A program made the translations under genes and the position numbers. The notes beneath the pieces are model-generated. The model was not told the origin of the DNA. It saw nothing but the letters and a program-made list of their open reading frames with translations, and searched no databases. Below are positions 1 to 10,999 of a DNA stretch of 64,000 nt, piece after piece. The stretch's first letter is position 1. Every line of letters begins with the position of its first letter. The DNA is from Cordylochernes scorpioides (taxonomy: Eukaryota > Arthropoda > Arachnida > Pseudoscorpiones > Chernetidae): assembly GCA_030710605.1 (NCBI GenBank), contig CP092863.1, positions 115,510,680 through 115,574,679 on the forward strand, written 5' to 3'.

Positions 1-251
1 ATCAATGAGAAATGTAGGTAATTTAAATACATATATATATATATATATATATATGTCTGTATATATGTATTAAATTTTAAATTTAAAATAATAACACTGT
101 TATTATAGTTTACATATCTATTCTTTAAGTTAGAGTCAATAGTTTAAGATCATACCCTCCTAATAAAATGTACGCTGTTCCTATTTGCTACCACCCCCCA
201 TATTTTGTATGATATGCTATATCTTTATTAATATAATCTGTTTCATCTTTT
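1..251. other. AT-rich sequence with an AT dinucleotide run
   Basis: AT-rich DNA with an alternating AT tract at about 32-55. No gene, RNA or recognisable repeat was found here. Confidence 0.6.
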
Positions 252-689
252 TTGTATTCAAACTCAAATGATGAGGTAAAAATAAAAACAGCAAAACAGG
301 GGGGTCTGGAGACAGCTACGAGGCAAAGATTCAAAGGACATAGCCGATGCCCAGGAAGGGGCCCCTTCCGAGGTTTTACAGGCGACCGCGCCCGAGGTCA
401 ACACAGCAGTGTCCGCTCAGAGAGTGATAGCGTGTGTTCATCAACGCAGGCTGTTTCTGGCTCTCTCTCCTTGTCTCGGTGTTAGGCATCCAGGTTTGTG
501 TCATGGCCTCCACCTCTGTCCCGTGGGCTGTCTCCAACCCTCTCGGTGCTAACATCTAGCCCTGCCTCTGCTTCTTGCTGTCCACGTGTGGGAAGAACCT
601 TTCCATTTTCGCGACTGCTAGTTTATTCACATTTACTCTGGGTTACAACATATATGTTGTGTATATACTTTAAAGCTCCAGGAATCTGA
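252..689 (+). other. GC-richer stretch, unassigned
   Basis: Base composition rises clearly here against AT-rich surroundings. Two consecutive short open frames (252-485 and 498-689) are serine-rich, with no motif I recognise and no convincing splice sites joining them. It could be an exon remnant, a CpG-type promoter fragment or a decayed transposon. The 690-900 stretch after it shows a short match to the 39-kb repeat family (gatggcgctctgcc on the opposite strand near 790-806) and nothing else. Confidence 0.25.
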
Positions 690-927
690 TTTTTTCTATT
701 TAGTTATCTAAAAATCTGTCTTTTTCTGATCATTTAATAGTTTTAAAAGAGAGATTCTTATTGGAGAGCGAAAGTTTACTGTTTACTGATGGCAGAGCGC
801 CATCTAGTGGAACAAAAATAAACTAAATATTGTTTATAAATGATTAGTTGATGATATTAATTCCAATAGATTGTGCAAACCATCAGCAACTTTCAGTTGT
901 AGAATCAGGAGATATCTTTTTTTTTAA

Positions 928-1286
928 ATGATAAGGCAAAATTCGGATTATAGATTAAAAACAAAAGGTAATAAGACCAAATAAATATTTAAAAAAAAAA
1001 TAGTATGTGACATTTTTGTAACAACAGTGTTACCGAAACGTCACTATTTATTTATTTGGATTTGGTCTTATTACCTTGTGTTTCTTAGTCTATAATGTTC
1101 TTTTTCTTAAATTTTAATAACACAATGTAATAAGACCAAATCCAAATAAATAATTAGTATTTCAGTACTTTTGTCTGAAGATGGTAACAACGTTGTTACT
1201 GAAACGTCACACACTAATTATATATTTTATTTTGGTCTTATTACCTTGTGTTCATAATCTATAATCTAAATTGTGCTTTATCATTT
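928..1286. repeat. Palindromic MITE, GGTAATAAGACC family
   Basis: The outer ends are inverted copies of a segment reading roughly gataaggcacaatttggat, followed inward by ggtaataagaccaaat. Two internal hairpins contain ggtaacaa...ttgttacc followed by gaaacgtcac. The same family recurs at 8112-8232, 12315-12535, 17618-17845, 18380-18470, 20245-20357 (and its two duplicates), 52308-52610 and 54935-55115. No coding potential; this is a non-autonomous foldback element of unknown superfamily. Confidence 0.7.
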
Positions 1287-1323
1287 TACTTTATTGAGGA
1301 ATATTACCAAAATACTCAGCATA

Positions 1324-1545
1324 GTGGGGAGGTGACCAGGACAGTATGTCTGGAGTCTTGTACCCCTTGGTACCATAGACATGAAGGATGCTGTCCTACT
1401 AAGCCCAGCTAAATGTAGAGCACTCCCCAAGTCCTGTTAACTGCCTCAACATGGCGGGGAGGTGACCAGGACAGTATGTCTAGAGTCTTGTACCCCTTGG
1501 TACCATAGACATGAAGGATGCTATCCTACTAAGCCCAGATAAATG
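1324..1545. repeat. Direct duplication of a ~90-bp block
   Basis: Two nearly identical blocks begin at about 1324 and 1454 (offset about 130 bp), each with gtgaccaggacagtatgtct and ending taagcccag. They differ by a few substitutions. Function unknown; no reading frame of note. 1546-1830 downstream holds nothing recognised. Confidence 0.75.
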
Positions 1546-1830
1546 TTAATAGTTGTATTCCTACCTTTGTGTGATGTTCCCATCAAACAGGAAATGTACC
1601 CAATTACTCTGTATGATAAGAAGCACTACTACCAAAATATTGATCCCTGTTATCTTTGAATACGTTTGCTGGACATGTGATATGCAGATCAGCAGGAGAG
1701 ACATTGCTGAAAGTGTTGGAGGGAAAGCTCAGGGGGAAGTGATCGAGGGGAAGGAGATGACAGGGATACACTGATTATCTAAAACAATGGACTGGATGAC
1801 ACATATACGAGGAGATGGCGGAGGAAGTAT

Positions 1831-2970
1831 GGAGAGACCATGTGGCCCACCCTCAGTAGAGGAAGGAACTGAAGAAGGTAGATATGGAGAGACCATGTGG
1901 CCCACCCTCAGTAGAGGAAGGCACTGAAGGAGGGAGATATGGAGAGACCATGTGGCCTACCCTCAGTAGAGGAAGGCACTGAAGGAGGGAGATATGGAGA
2001 TACTGTGTGGCCCACCCTCAATGCCTTCTTCTACTGAGGTTGGGCCACACGGTCTCTCCATATCTCCTACTTTAGTGCTTTCCTTTACTGAGGGTGGGCC
2101 ACATGGTCTCTCCATATCTCCCTCCTTCAGTGCCTTCTTCTACTGAGGGTGGGCCACATGGTCTCTCCATATCTCCCTCCTTCAGTACCTTCTTTCCACT
2201 GAGGTCGGGCCACATGATCTCTCCATATCTCCCTCCTTCAGTGCCTTCCTCTACTGAGGGTGGGCCACATGGTCTCTCCATATCTCCCTCCTTCAGTGCC
2301 TTCCTCTACTGAGGGTGGGCCACATGGTCTCTCCATATCTCTCTCCTTCAGTATTTTCTTCTAGTGAGGTTGGGCCAGATGGTCTCTCCATATCTCCCTC
2401 CTTCAGCGCCTTCCTCTACTGAGGGTGGGCCACATGGTCTCTGCATATCTCCCTCCTTCAGTGCCTTCCTCTACTGAGGGTGGGCTACATGGTCTCTCCA
2501 TATCTCCCTCCTTCAGTACCTTCTTCTACTGAGGTTGGGCCACATGGTCTCTCGATATCTCCCTCCTTCAGTGCCTTCCTCTACTGAGGGTGGGCTACAT
2601 GGTCTCTCCATATCTCCCTCCTTCAGTACCTTCTTCTACTGAGGTTGGGCCACATGGTCTCTCCATATCTCCCTCCTTCAGTACCTTCTTCTACTGAGGT
2701 TGGGCCACATGGTCTCTCGATATCTCCCTCCTTCAGTGCCTTCCTCTACTGAGGGTGGGTCACATGGTCTCTCCATATCTCCCTCCTTCAGTGCCTTCCT
2801 TTACTGAGGTTGGGATACATGGTCTCTCCATATCTACCTCCTTCAGTGCCTTCCTCTACTGAGGGTGGGCCACATGGTCTCTCCATATCTCCCTCCTTCA
2901 GTGCTTTCTTCTACTGAGGTTGGGCCACATGGTCCCTCAGTAGAGGAAGGCATTAAAGGAGGAGGAAGAA
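1831..2970. repeat. 55-bp minisatellite with an orientation switch
   Basis: The unit includes ggtctctccatatctccctc and ctactgagggtgggcc and recurs at 55-bp spacing, for example at 2105 and 2160. About three units at 1831-2020 are in reverse orientation, then about sixteen units run forward to about 2935, and a partial reverse unit closes the block at 2930-2970. Frames open inside the array simply follow the repeat and are not genes. The 2971-3164 stretch after it shows nothing recognised. Confidence 0.9.
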
Positions 2971-3164
2971 AACTTTTTAAATAATAATTTTAAAAATTAT
3001 TTAAAACCTGAATGTTACTTTTACAAATAAAATAAACTTCCTAGTGTCTTTACTATGATGAAAATATTGGGAGAGGGTTTGTCTCATCGTGGTGTATTGA
3101 AGGATTCTGCCTATATTTGTAACAATGAAGGATGTAATCTTAGTTATTTTAGAAAATTATATAT

Positions 3165-3417
3165 TGTCGCGGAGATAAATAAAGCAAGGGAAAATTTGGG
3201 AATAATTAATTTATTATAAGGGGTATTTATAGGGAGAGAAAGAAAGTACAACTTACCCCAAGTTAAAGATAATCCTAATGAACGGCGTCAGCCACCGTCC
3301 CGTTTTCCTTATTTACAGATCAGCTTCCGAGAACCCCTCACACCTGTGGTCCCCCCCCCCCCCCCTGGAGTCCAGGGATGATTGACAGGTGTCCCATCTG
3401 GATGGAGTTTCTTGACA
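3165..3417 (-). repeat. 3' LTR of gypsy A
   Basis: 253 bp. It matches the other LTR except that it keeps a roughly 41-bp segment near 3261-3302 that the partner lacks. It contains a long C run (3352-3365, plus strand). Confidence 0.9.
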
Positions 3418-3428
3418 TTACTCCCTCT

Positions 3429-4268
3429 TTAGAGAAAACAGCTTGTCTCAGCCCTTGTTCTGGAAGGAAATCTATCACGGCCTGTGTTCCCTAGCAGAAT
3501 GGAAGGTTGTTCTTCAGGGTCCAGGTAGGGCTTCATCCGAATGACATGGACGATATCCTGGCTTTCCGTGATCGGGGAGATGGGTCCACGGGCTCGGGCT
3601 CTACTTCATACGTAACTTCTGAAAGCTTCTTGGTCACCTTGTAGGGACCGAAGTATCTCTTCAGAAGCTTTTCTGAGAGCCCTACTTTTCAGATGGAAGT
3701 AAAAACCCACACAAGATCATCCTTCTGGTAATAGACTGGAGTATGTTCCTGGTCGTAAAGTATACAGTCTTTCGCCTGTGATTGCAGAAGGCGTGATCGG
3801 GAGAGTTGACGCGCTTCCTCAGCTCTGGTCACAAGTTCTCCAACGTAGTCGTCAGAGATCTCATCTGGTAGGTAAGGTAGTACAGCATCGATATAGGTCT
3901 CGGCCTCGCGGGCGTGGACAAGAAAGAACGGAGTGTAGCTGGAGTGTCGCCTCCTGTTTAGCAGTGTTGTAAGCAAAAGTTACATAGGGTAAAACTTGGT
4001 CCCAGTCCTTCTGCTCAACACCTGTGTACATGGACAACATATCTCCCAGAGTTTTGTTGAACCTTTCAGTCAGGCCGTTGGTCTGGGGATGGTAGGCCGT
4101 TGTAAATCTGTGTACAATTCCGCACAGAGCATTGATCTCTTTTATTACTTGAGAAATGATATTTCTTCCGCGATCTGTTATCATTTCTCTAGGAGCTCCA
4201 TGCTTCAAGATAACATCTTCAACCAGGAGCTGTTTTAAGGACTTCAAACGCTTTCTCTTGAGCTGCAT
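3429..4268 (-). pseudogene. Integrase C-terminal half of gypsy A
   Basis: The remaining part of the integrase, which would join cDNA to the chromosome. Visible are the second catalytic region (ITDRGRN), the glutamate region (YHPQTNGLTERFNKTL) and, in another frame downstream, a GPY-type C-terminal domain (LLKRYFGPYKVTKKL); the frame ends with a stop at 3429-3431. The zinc-binding H2C2 domain and the first catalytic aspartate are absent, because the sequence runs straight from the start of the RNase H region into the core at about 4225-4240. At least one further frame shift separates 3861-4268 from 3689-3976. Not functional. Confidence 0.85.
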
Positions 4269-4381
4269 CCCAATAGAATTGTTTTTCAGTCTTCAGTAGG
4301 TCATGCAAAGATCTAGCTTTGTCGGCAAAGTTTTCAATAAATATTCGGTAATAGGAACATAATCCAAGAAAGCTCCTCAGT

Positions 4382-5860
4382 TCAGAGATATTCTTTGGCC
4401 TCGGAAACTTTATCTGGATGAATTCCATTGGCGTCAACAAGGTGTCCTAAAATCTTTATCCTCCTTGATCCAAAAAGACACTTTTTGTGGTTCAAGCTTA
4501 GTCCAGCTTTCTGGATGCACCTTAATACAAGTTGTAGACGACGTAGATGTTCCTCAAAGGTAGGTGCGTAAACTACGATGTCGCCCAAGTAGCAAAGGCA
4601 CATGTTCCATTTAAGACTGCCCAGAACACTATCTATCATTCTTTCAAACGTTGCTGGAGCGTTGCATAGACCGAAAGGCATTACTGGAGTGTCCCATCTG
4701 GAGTGATGAAGGCAGTTTTCTCCCTGTCTTTTTCGTCCACTTCAATCTGCCAATATCCGGACCGAAGATCCATCGTGGAGAAGTAACTAGAGCCAGCTAA
4801 ACTGTCCAAGGCATCGTCAATGCGTGGCAGCGGGTAAACATCTTTTTTGTTATCTTATTTAATCGACGATAATCTACGCAGAATCTCCAGGTCCCATCTT
4901 TCTTTCGAACTAGAATAACAGGAGATGACCAAGGACTTTCAGAGGGCTTCACGATGTGATTTTCAATCATCTTGTTCACTTCATTTTGAATTAGTCGTCG
5001 TTCACTTGGTGCTACTCTATAGGGCCGCTGTTTGATAGGAGAGTGGTCTCCTGTGTTTATCTTGTGCTTCACAGTACTGGTGGGCTTAATAGGAGTTCCC
5101 CCAAAGTCAAATATGTCAATAAACTCGTCAAGGCATGAAACAAGCTGTAACCTTTGAATTTCAGACAGCCCTGGATCTAGAGTAAGGTTTATCTTCTGCG
5201 ACCATTCACGTGACTTTAGCTGCGTTTCTTGTAACTTATCGCTGGATTCGATAAGACTGCAGATATTTCCATTCTCATAACTTTCCATGGTGCACATATT
5301 CATTCCTGATGGAATCAGTTGCGGCCAAGACGCTCCATTCGCAACCCAAATGCTACCTCGGCCGTGTCGAAATGTAACCAATGAGTTTGGTATAGGAACT
5401 TCTTTTCTTAATAATAAGTCCTTAGAAGCTGAGACTAAAACATCTCTAACACCGCATATTTCTTCGTTTATCACACTGATCTTCTTTATTGATTTAGGCG
5501 GGATGACAAAGTCGTCTGAAGCAAAAAATCTCTGGTTTTCCTCCTCTCGAGATTCCAGGACGGAGGTTTCCCCGAGATGAAGTTCATTTCTGCCACAATC
5601 AATGACAGCTTTGGTGGCTTTGAAGAAGTCCCATCCGAATATGATGTCATGGCTGCATTCCACCATAACAACGAATTCAAAGGATATCTTCATACCATTA
5701 ACTTCTATGTTCAGGACACATTTTCCTAGGGTCTCTATTAAATTTTTATTTGCGGCTTTAAGATGGGACCTGGTTCTTTGAAGAGAGATGTCTTTAGTTC
5801 GCGTCGAAATTTGTCTGAAATAACAGAAAAGTCTGCTCCTGAATCCACCAATGCTTTAAT
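4382..5860 (-). pseudogene. Protease and reverse transcriptase of gypsy A
   Basis: The protease shows the aspartic active site ([12 protein letters not shown]) near 5830, followed by a one-base frame break near 5755. The frame then continues through the protease C-terminus ([10 protein letters not shown]) into the reverse transcriptase, with [20 protein letters not shown] and [10 protein letters not shown] near 4860-4930. The frame breaks again in an A run near 4840 and near 4683. The next segment has MPFGLCNAPATFERM and the active-site box, which reads YLGD instead of YLDD, so one metal-binding aspartate is replaced by glycine (about 4580-4591). The thumb region and only the first residues of RNase H follow (4219-4440). 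Confidence 0.88.
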
Positions 5861-5897
5861 TTTGCGTCCATTTTTGGGTTGGGTTAGTCGGTCGATA

Positions 5898-6815
5898 TTA
5901 TAGGGCGTGCGTTGGTTGTTGTTTTACCACGTTGATTTGTGCTCTGGTAGGTTGGAGAACACGGCTAACTTCTTCCCTCACAGTCTGTTCCAGAGCGTTC
6001 ACCTCTCGGAGAGGATTGACTACTTCAGGTGGTGAGAAGACCTTTTGTATTTCTTCTCTAACGATGCGGCGAATTAAGCCGGCCAAGTCGTCAACTCATG
6101 AAATGGGCATTACGTTTGACAACCTGGCGAATTTCGTACGGCCGATCCTGCGCTGCTTGACGGTTGTCAGATGACGGCAAAACTTCAGGATTTCATCTAC
6201 TGTCTGTATGTCCTTCGCCACCAATACCTGGTATGTGTCCTCCGAAATTCCCTTTATAATGTGAACAACTATCTCACCTTCTTCCATGCGAGGGTTCACC
6301 TGGTGGCAGAGACTAAGAATCTCCTGGATATTTGACTAGCTGGATTCCTCGGCCTTCTGTGCTCTTGACTTCAGAACTTCCTCGGCGCGTCGAGCAGAAT
6401 CCTCCTGCAGTCCGAACACACTGCGAAATGCGTCTTCAAAGCTTCTCCACGAGTTGAATGATTCTTCGTTATTATTAAATCACCTTCCAGCAGTTCCGTT
6501 CAAGTAAAAGACGACGTTGGCAAGCTTCATGGTGTCGTCCCATCTGTTGTACTTCGGCACTCTCTCGTACTCCTTCAACCACTGTCTAGGGTTTATATTT
6601 CCATCTCCAGAAAAGGTTGATGGATCTCGTTGGCGCTGACAAGGGAGGTAGGATCCGCTAACAGTAGGGTTGTGGTCGTCTTCCATTTTTATTTGTTGTG
6701 GCAAAAGTTCAATAATTGGTTCACGTCCCTGTAGACGTCGACTTCTTCGAAGTTCCGTCACGTTACCCAGCGTCTCCGCCAAAATATGTCGCGGAGATAA
6801 ATAAAGCAAGGACAA
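5898..6815 (-). pseudogene. Gag of gypsy A, interrupted
   Basis: The likely start is the ATG at 6686-6684 (MEDDHNPTVSG); the frame is open upstream into the LTR border. The N-terminal part has the capsid-like stretch PSTFSGDGNINPRQWLKEY typical of arthropod gypsy Gag. A frame break lies near 6478 and an in-frame TAG near 6339, then the capsid C-terminal part (6096-6299) and a Leu/Val/Arg-rich segment (5898-6086) lie in separate frames. I see no intact CCHC knuckle before the protease. Confidence 0.75.
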
Positions 6816-6998
6816 GTTTGGGGATAATTAATTTATTATGAGGGGTATTTATAGGGAGAGATAGTTTTGTACAACTTACCCCATTATCCTTATTTACAGA
6901 TCAGCTTCCGAGAACCCCTCACACCTGTGGTCCCCCCCCCCCCCCCTGGGATCCAGGGATGATTGACAGGTGTCCCATCTGGATGGAGTTTCTTGACA
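6787..6998 (-). repeat. 5' LTR of gypsy A
   Basis: 212 bp, otherwise close to the 3165-3417 LTR but lacking about 41 bp. It carries the same C run (about 6933-6946, plus strand). Confidence 0.9.
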
Positions 6999-7004
6999 AT
7001 ATAA

Positions 7005-7430
7005 TCATGGACAAAACTTAAGGAAGTGGAAAGTCTTTGATATCGCTGGTCATATATTTTTTAAGGAGAAAGAGGCTGTTCACATTTGATTATCTCCTGT
7101 GTCTTCAATAAAGGTCACTGCAATATCTTTCAGAGTTATTGTCTCAATCCCAATATACATGCTAAAGGGTACAACTTCCTTAAGTTTTGTCCATGAGTGT
7201 ATCTTTCAGATTTATTGTCTGAATCCCGATATACATGCTAAAAGGTACAACTTCCTTAAGTTTTGTCCATGAGTGTATCTTTCAGAGTTATTATTTCAAT
7301 CCCAATATACATGCTAAAAGGTACAACTTCCTTAAGTTTTGTCCATGAGTGTATCTTTCAGATTTATTGTCTGAATCCCGATATACATGCTAAAAGGTAC
7401 AACTTCCTTAAGTTTTGTCCATGAGTGCAC
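7005..7430. repeat. MITE of the CACTCATGGACAAAACTT family with tandem right ends
   Basis: A roughly 195-bp element runs from tcatggacaaaacttaagg (7005) to the inverted end cttaagttttgtccatgagt (about 7200). Its right-end segment is then repeated about three more times at about 78-bp spacing to 7430. The family recurs at 7780-8697, 13567-13783, 20478-21150 and 51957-52090. The terminal inverted repeats suggest a Tc1/mariner-like non-autonomous element; no transposase is present. Confidence 0.75.
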
Positions 7431-7458
7431 ATAAGCTTTTAGGAGAGTATATTTACAT

Positions 7459-7531
7459 ACAGGGTGACCCATAAGTTCCAAACCCTTTTAATTTTTAATA
7501 AAAAAATTTGGGAATTATGGGCCACCTTGTA
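7459..7531. mobile_element. Tiny mariner-like MITE
   Basis: About 73 bp with imperfect terminal inverted repeats, acagggtgacccataagtt on the left and aattatgggccaccttgt on the right, flanked by TA. The ends resemble mariner-type termini; the superfamily call is an inference. 7532-7779 holds AT-rich sequence with nothing recognised. Confidence 0.55.
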
Positions 7532-7779
7532 TAAATACTTGCATTAAGCAATGCTCTTCCGCAAACAATGAAGACAAGGTCAGTTAACCTTGATCATTCA
7601 AGATCCTTAAATGCATATCTACAAAACCATATTTTGTCTAAAACAGAATTGCCTTATATCCTTAAATTTGATGGAAAACATATTTTGCACTTTTCAAAGT
7701 TTCAAATAATTCTTATATACATTAAATATTATTTCAATAACTTGCTATAGTGAAATCTCTCTGTAAAGGACAACATCTA

Positions 7780-8697
7780 CACTCATGGACAAGACTTAAG
7801 GAAGTTGTACCTTTCAGCATGTATATCGGGATTGAGACAATAACTCTGAAAGATATTACAGTGACCTTTATTGAAGACACGCAAAATAAACAAGTGTGAA
7901 AAAAAATTACCTTTTTTTCTCCTTCAAAAAAATAGAAGACCAACAACATCAAAGTTTTGTCCAATAGTAAACAATAGATCTTCAACAACATATGTTTTGG
8001 CAGAATGGTTAGCACAGCAAAAGAGAGAGAAATAAAAGGAAAAATATACTTTATTAGTAATAGACGACCAACGACATCAAAGATTTGTCCAATAGTAAAC
8101 AATAGACCTTCACACAAGGTAATAAGACCAAATCCAAATAAATAAAAGTGTGTGACGTTTCGGTAACAACACTGTTACTGAAACATCATACACTATTTAT
8201 TTATTTGGATTTGGTCTTATTACCTTGTGTGATGGTCTATTGTTTACTATTGGACAAATCTTTGATGTCGTTGGGATTCTATTTTTTTTTTAAGGAGACA
8301 GAGGTAACTTTGTGAAAAAATAGTACAAATGTAATATTGTACTGGGATAAGGTGCATAAATTAAGAAAAAGGCTTCTTCTTATCGAGCAACTGGAAGTTG
8401 CTCGATAAGATCAACGAGAATAGTTGATATTTATTCCGATAGATGGCGCAAGCCATCAGCAACTTCCAGTTGCTCGATAAGAATCAACGAGAATAGTTGA
8501 TATTTATTCCGATAGATGGCGCAAGCCATCAGCAACTTCCAGTTGCTCGATAAGAAGAAGAGGTAACTTTGTTCACACTTTTTTATCTCATGTGTCTTCA
8601 ATAAAGGTCACTGTAATATCTTTCAGAGTTATTGTCTCAATCCCAATATACATGGTAAAAGGTACAACTTCCTTAAGTTTTCACTCCATGAGTGTAA
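7780..8697. mobile_element. Foldback element with CACTCATGGACAA ends and nested inserts
   Basis: Inverted arms of about 125 bp lie at 7780-7905 and 8570-8697, each carrying the ttattgaagacac/cataaacc-type internal blocks of the CACTCATGG family. The interior includes a GGTAATAAGACC-family palindrome (8112-8232) and the hairpin repeat at 8379-8555, suggesting later insertions. The only long frame (7734-8117, minus) crosses the arm and has no domain. Confidence 0.65.
8379..8555. repeat. Hairpin plus two 73-bp direct repeats
   Basis: A near-perfect palindrome (ttatcgagcaac...gttgctcgataag) at 8379-8409 is followed by two copies of a 73-bp unit with ttgatatttattccgatag and gatggcgcaagccatcagc. 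The same unit body occurs downstream of the hammerhead-like motif at 36897-36938. 8698-9007 contains a short fragment of the GGTAATAAG family ends and no gene. Confidence 0.7.
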
Positions 8698-9007
8698 CCT
8701 TGTGTTTATAATTTATAATCCAAATTGTGCTATATCAATAGACCTTCACCAACATATGCTTTGTAAAATAGTTAGCATAACAAATGAGAGAGAATTAAAA
8801 GGAAAAATAAACTTTATTATTTCAACACACTCTCATCTGTGGTGTGAAGACAAATTTACACGATGGCAACTAGCAGTGGATTTAGAACTTCCATCTTCAT
8901 TTCGTAGAGAAGGCTTTCTCTCTGAGTTGGGTCTCAATCCTGGCTCTGATTGACTTTTCCAAAGCCTGCCACACAGAGGAGAGATTTAACACATGTTCTT
9001 ATCTCCA

Positions 9008-9790
9008 CTCAATCATATTAGCGTGTCAAGCTTGTAAAAACTTCTCTTCGATCTGCCATTGTTCCAGAGAGTGTTTCAACCATAATAAATAAGGTAATAA
9101 CTCCGCCTTTGCCGGTCCCAAGCCCGGATGAAAAAGGAGGAGTGGGGAGCAGTAACAAGCTCACTAAAAAACCTGGGTTCAGCTGGCCCAGCTGATAGTA
9201 CCCTGTAAGGGCTCCTAATCCAGGGATACAGGATGAGCAACGTTTGTATTCCATGTTAGGAGCGGCTGCACATGGCGTCTGTTCCTCATGTCAGAGGCAG
9301 CCATTTATTTTGGAGCTAGGTCGGCCTGCCACTGAGTAGTGTTCCCAGTCTTAATGACAAAGGCAGCCGCATTCTACTTCACCCAGTGTGGAGATAAGAA
9401 GAAGGCACATGTGTGTTCTTCTTCTTTCTTATCTCCACTCAATCATATTAGGGTGTCAAGCTTGTAAAGCTTGAGACTTTTGAAAAAGATATTTGACAGC
9501 CATCATGATTGGGTGAAGTAGAATGTCTTTGCCTTTGTCATTAAGACTGGGAACACTACTCAGTGGCAGGCCGACTTAGCTCCAAAAGAAAAAGCCGCCT
9601 CTGACATGAGTAAAAGATGTCATGTGCAGCCGTTCCTAACATGGAGTACAAACGCTGCTCATCCTGTATCCCTGGAGCCCTTACAGGGTACTATCAGCCG
9701 GGCCAGCTGAGCCCAGGTTTTTTAGTGAGCTTTTTACTGCTCCTCCTTCTCCTTTTTCATCCGGGCTTGGGACTGGCAAAGACGGTGTGT
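9008..9790. repeat. Inverted pair of a ~370-bp interspersed repeat
   Basis: The left arm (about 9008-9390) and right arm (about 9415-9790) are inverted copies containing gtcattaagactgggaacac and tcctaacatgga. Related single copies are at 17460-17580 and 18530-18840. Every copy abuts ttatctccactcaatcatat, the same tail as the LINE remnants at 12818-13075 and 18055-18262, so it may be LINE-associated 3' sequence. The frames inside are short and not convincing. Confidence 0.65.
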
Positions 9791-9847
9791 TAAATGTGGA
9801 TAGTTAAAAAAGTCAATACTAATTATATTTTACACCATAAACAAATA

Positions 9848-10010
9848 CAGTAGAACCTCCATGAGAGGACACCTCTCTATAAAGGACAGTTTTCATTTGC
9901 AAAAATTACCATTTTTACCTATTTGCAACTCTCCGGTAAGAGGACACCTCTTTCAAAAGGACACTTTGGCTTTACAATTAGGTGTTGTCCTTTACAGGGA
10001 GGTTCTACTG
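9848..10010. mobile_element. pogo/Tigger-like MITE
   Basis: 163 bp flanked by TA (9846-9847 and 10011-10012). Its terminal inverted repeats begin CAGTAGAACCTCC and end GGAGGTTCTACTG. These ends match the CAGTAGAACC termini known from pogo/Tigger elements. There is no transposase. Full relatives lie at 20067-20244 (and duplicates) and 57689-57844. Confidence 0.8.
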
Positions 10011-10167
10011 TACTCTGAGATATGTAAATAATTTATAAGATACAAATAGTAGTTTAAAAAAAAAATTGAGATTCATTTCATTTGTATGGTCCTGTTGAAA
10101 GGTTTTACAGTACCTGAAATCAGAGTAAGAAAATGTTTAATAAAGTAAGAAGCTTATATTCTTGACT

Positions 10168-10373
10168 TAGATTCTTGCAAAAGTCCAACCCCACCAGCGA
10201 GTGCAAGTAACCAAACGGGTCTCTGGCACATTTATAAATGCAATAGTCAAACTGCTTTTCACATGTGTAGACATGTGGTGCACTTACAGTAAAAAAGCAG
10301 TCGCTTACTTCTACTCACCATGATTATCATGGTCTGTACCACGTGTACTCGGGATAAGCAAAAAAAAAAAAGG
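10168..10373 (+). mobile_element. tRNA-derived SINE, 5' truncated
   Basis: Begins in the SINE body (ttcttgcaaaagtccaaccc) and ends ggtctgtaccacgtgtact followed by an A run at about 10360-10372. It lacks the tRNA-like head. The conserved 3' domain carries the palindromes cacatgtgtagacatgtg and ccatgattatcatgg-like sequence. Confidence 0.8.
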
Positions 10374-10644
10374 AAACTTATATTCGGAGGCGGTGTTTTA
10401 TCGTAACATATGTAGTTTATTTTTTACTATGGTGTAGAGTAGAAGCTCTCTGTAAAGGGACACCTAGTTGCATATTTTGATGACAATGGATGACCTTGTG
10501 TCATATTTGTCAAAGCGAAACTCACACGGGGAGTCACCAAAACAGGAAATGTTTGAGATAAAAGGAAACTAGCTACTGGTTTGTGATCTCTGAGGCACTT
10601 TCTTTTTATAACAAAGGTTTGTTGTGAGAGAAGTTTTTTTTTTT

Positions 10645-10944
10645 TGCTTATCCCTAGTACACATGGTACAGGCTATGATAATCATGGTGGGTAGTTAGCG
10701 ACTGCTTTTACTGTAAGCGCACCACATGTCTACACATGTGAAAATCAGTTCGACTTTGCACTTACAAATGTGCCAGAGCCCCGTTTGGATACTTGTACTC
10801 GCTGGTGGGGTTGAACTTTTGCAAGAATCAGGGGCCATTGGAGAATTTTTTTTTTTAACAGAAAAAAGTGTCCAATGCGGAAATCGAACCCGGGTCGTAG
10901 TGGTCGAAAACCAAACGGTTTAACCAGCCTTCCACGGACCCCCG
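10645..10944 (-). mobile_element. tRNA-derived SINE, full length
   Basis: About 300 bp on the minus strand. The head (10870-10944) is tRNA-like with a good Pol III B box (GGGTTCGATTCC). The body has the gtccaaccccacc block, and the 3' end reads ctagggataagc plus an A run. Other copies: 19075-19372, 22575-22872, 26072-26369, 29597-29893, 48065-50700 (split), 51005-51303 and 63255-63548. Confidence 0.85.
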
Positions 10945-10999
10945 AGAGAAGAAGTATCAAGGACAAATCTAAATTAAAAAAATCTCTATGAGATACAGT

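Larger units (their letters stand above)
3165..6998 (-). mobile_element. Ty3/gypsy retrotransposon A (defective)
   Basis: An LTR retrotransposon on the minus strand. LTRs at both ends begin TGTCAAG and end GCGACA in the element's own sense, and ATAT at 3161-3164 and 6999-7002 is a likely 4-bp target duplication. A purine tract (about 3418-3431, AAAGAGGGAG on the minus strand) abuts the 3' LTR, and a TTTTGGCGGAGACG segment next to the 5' LTR is a likely primer site. Order is gag, protease, reverse transcriptase, integrase, as in Ty3/gypsy. Several frame breaks, a stop, a mutated catalytic residue and a large internal deletion make it inactive. Confidence 0.9.

Noticed and set aside
2072-2312. 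Open frames on both strands with repeated peptides
   Set aside because: Translation of the 55-bp minisatellite; not a gene.
10870-10944. tRNA-like sequences at SINE heads
   Set aside because: The T arm and B box are good, but the acceptor and anticodon stems do not close; they are SINE heads and not tRNA genes.
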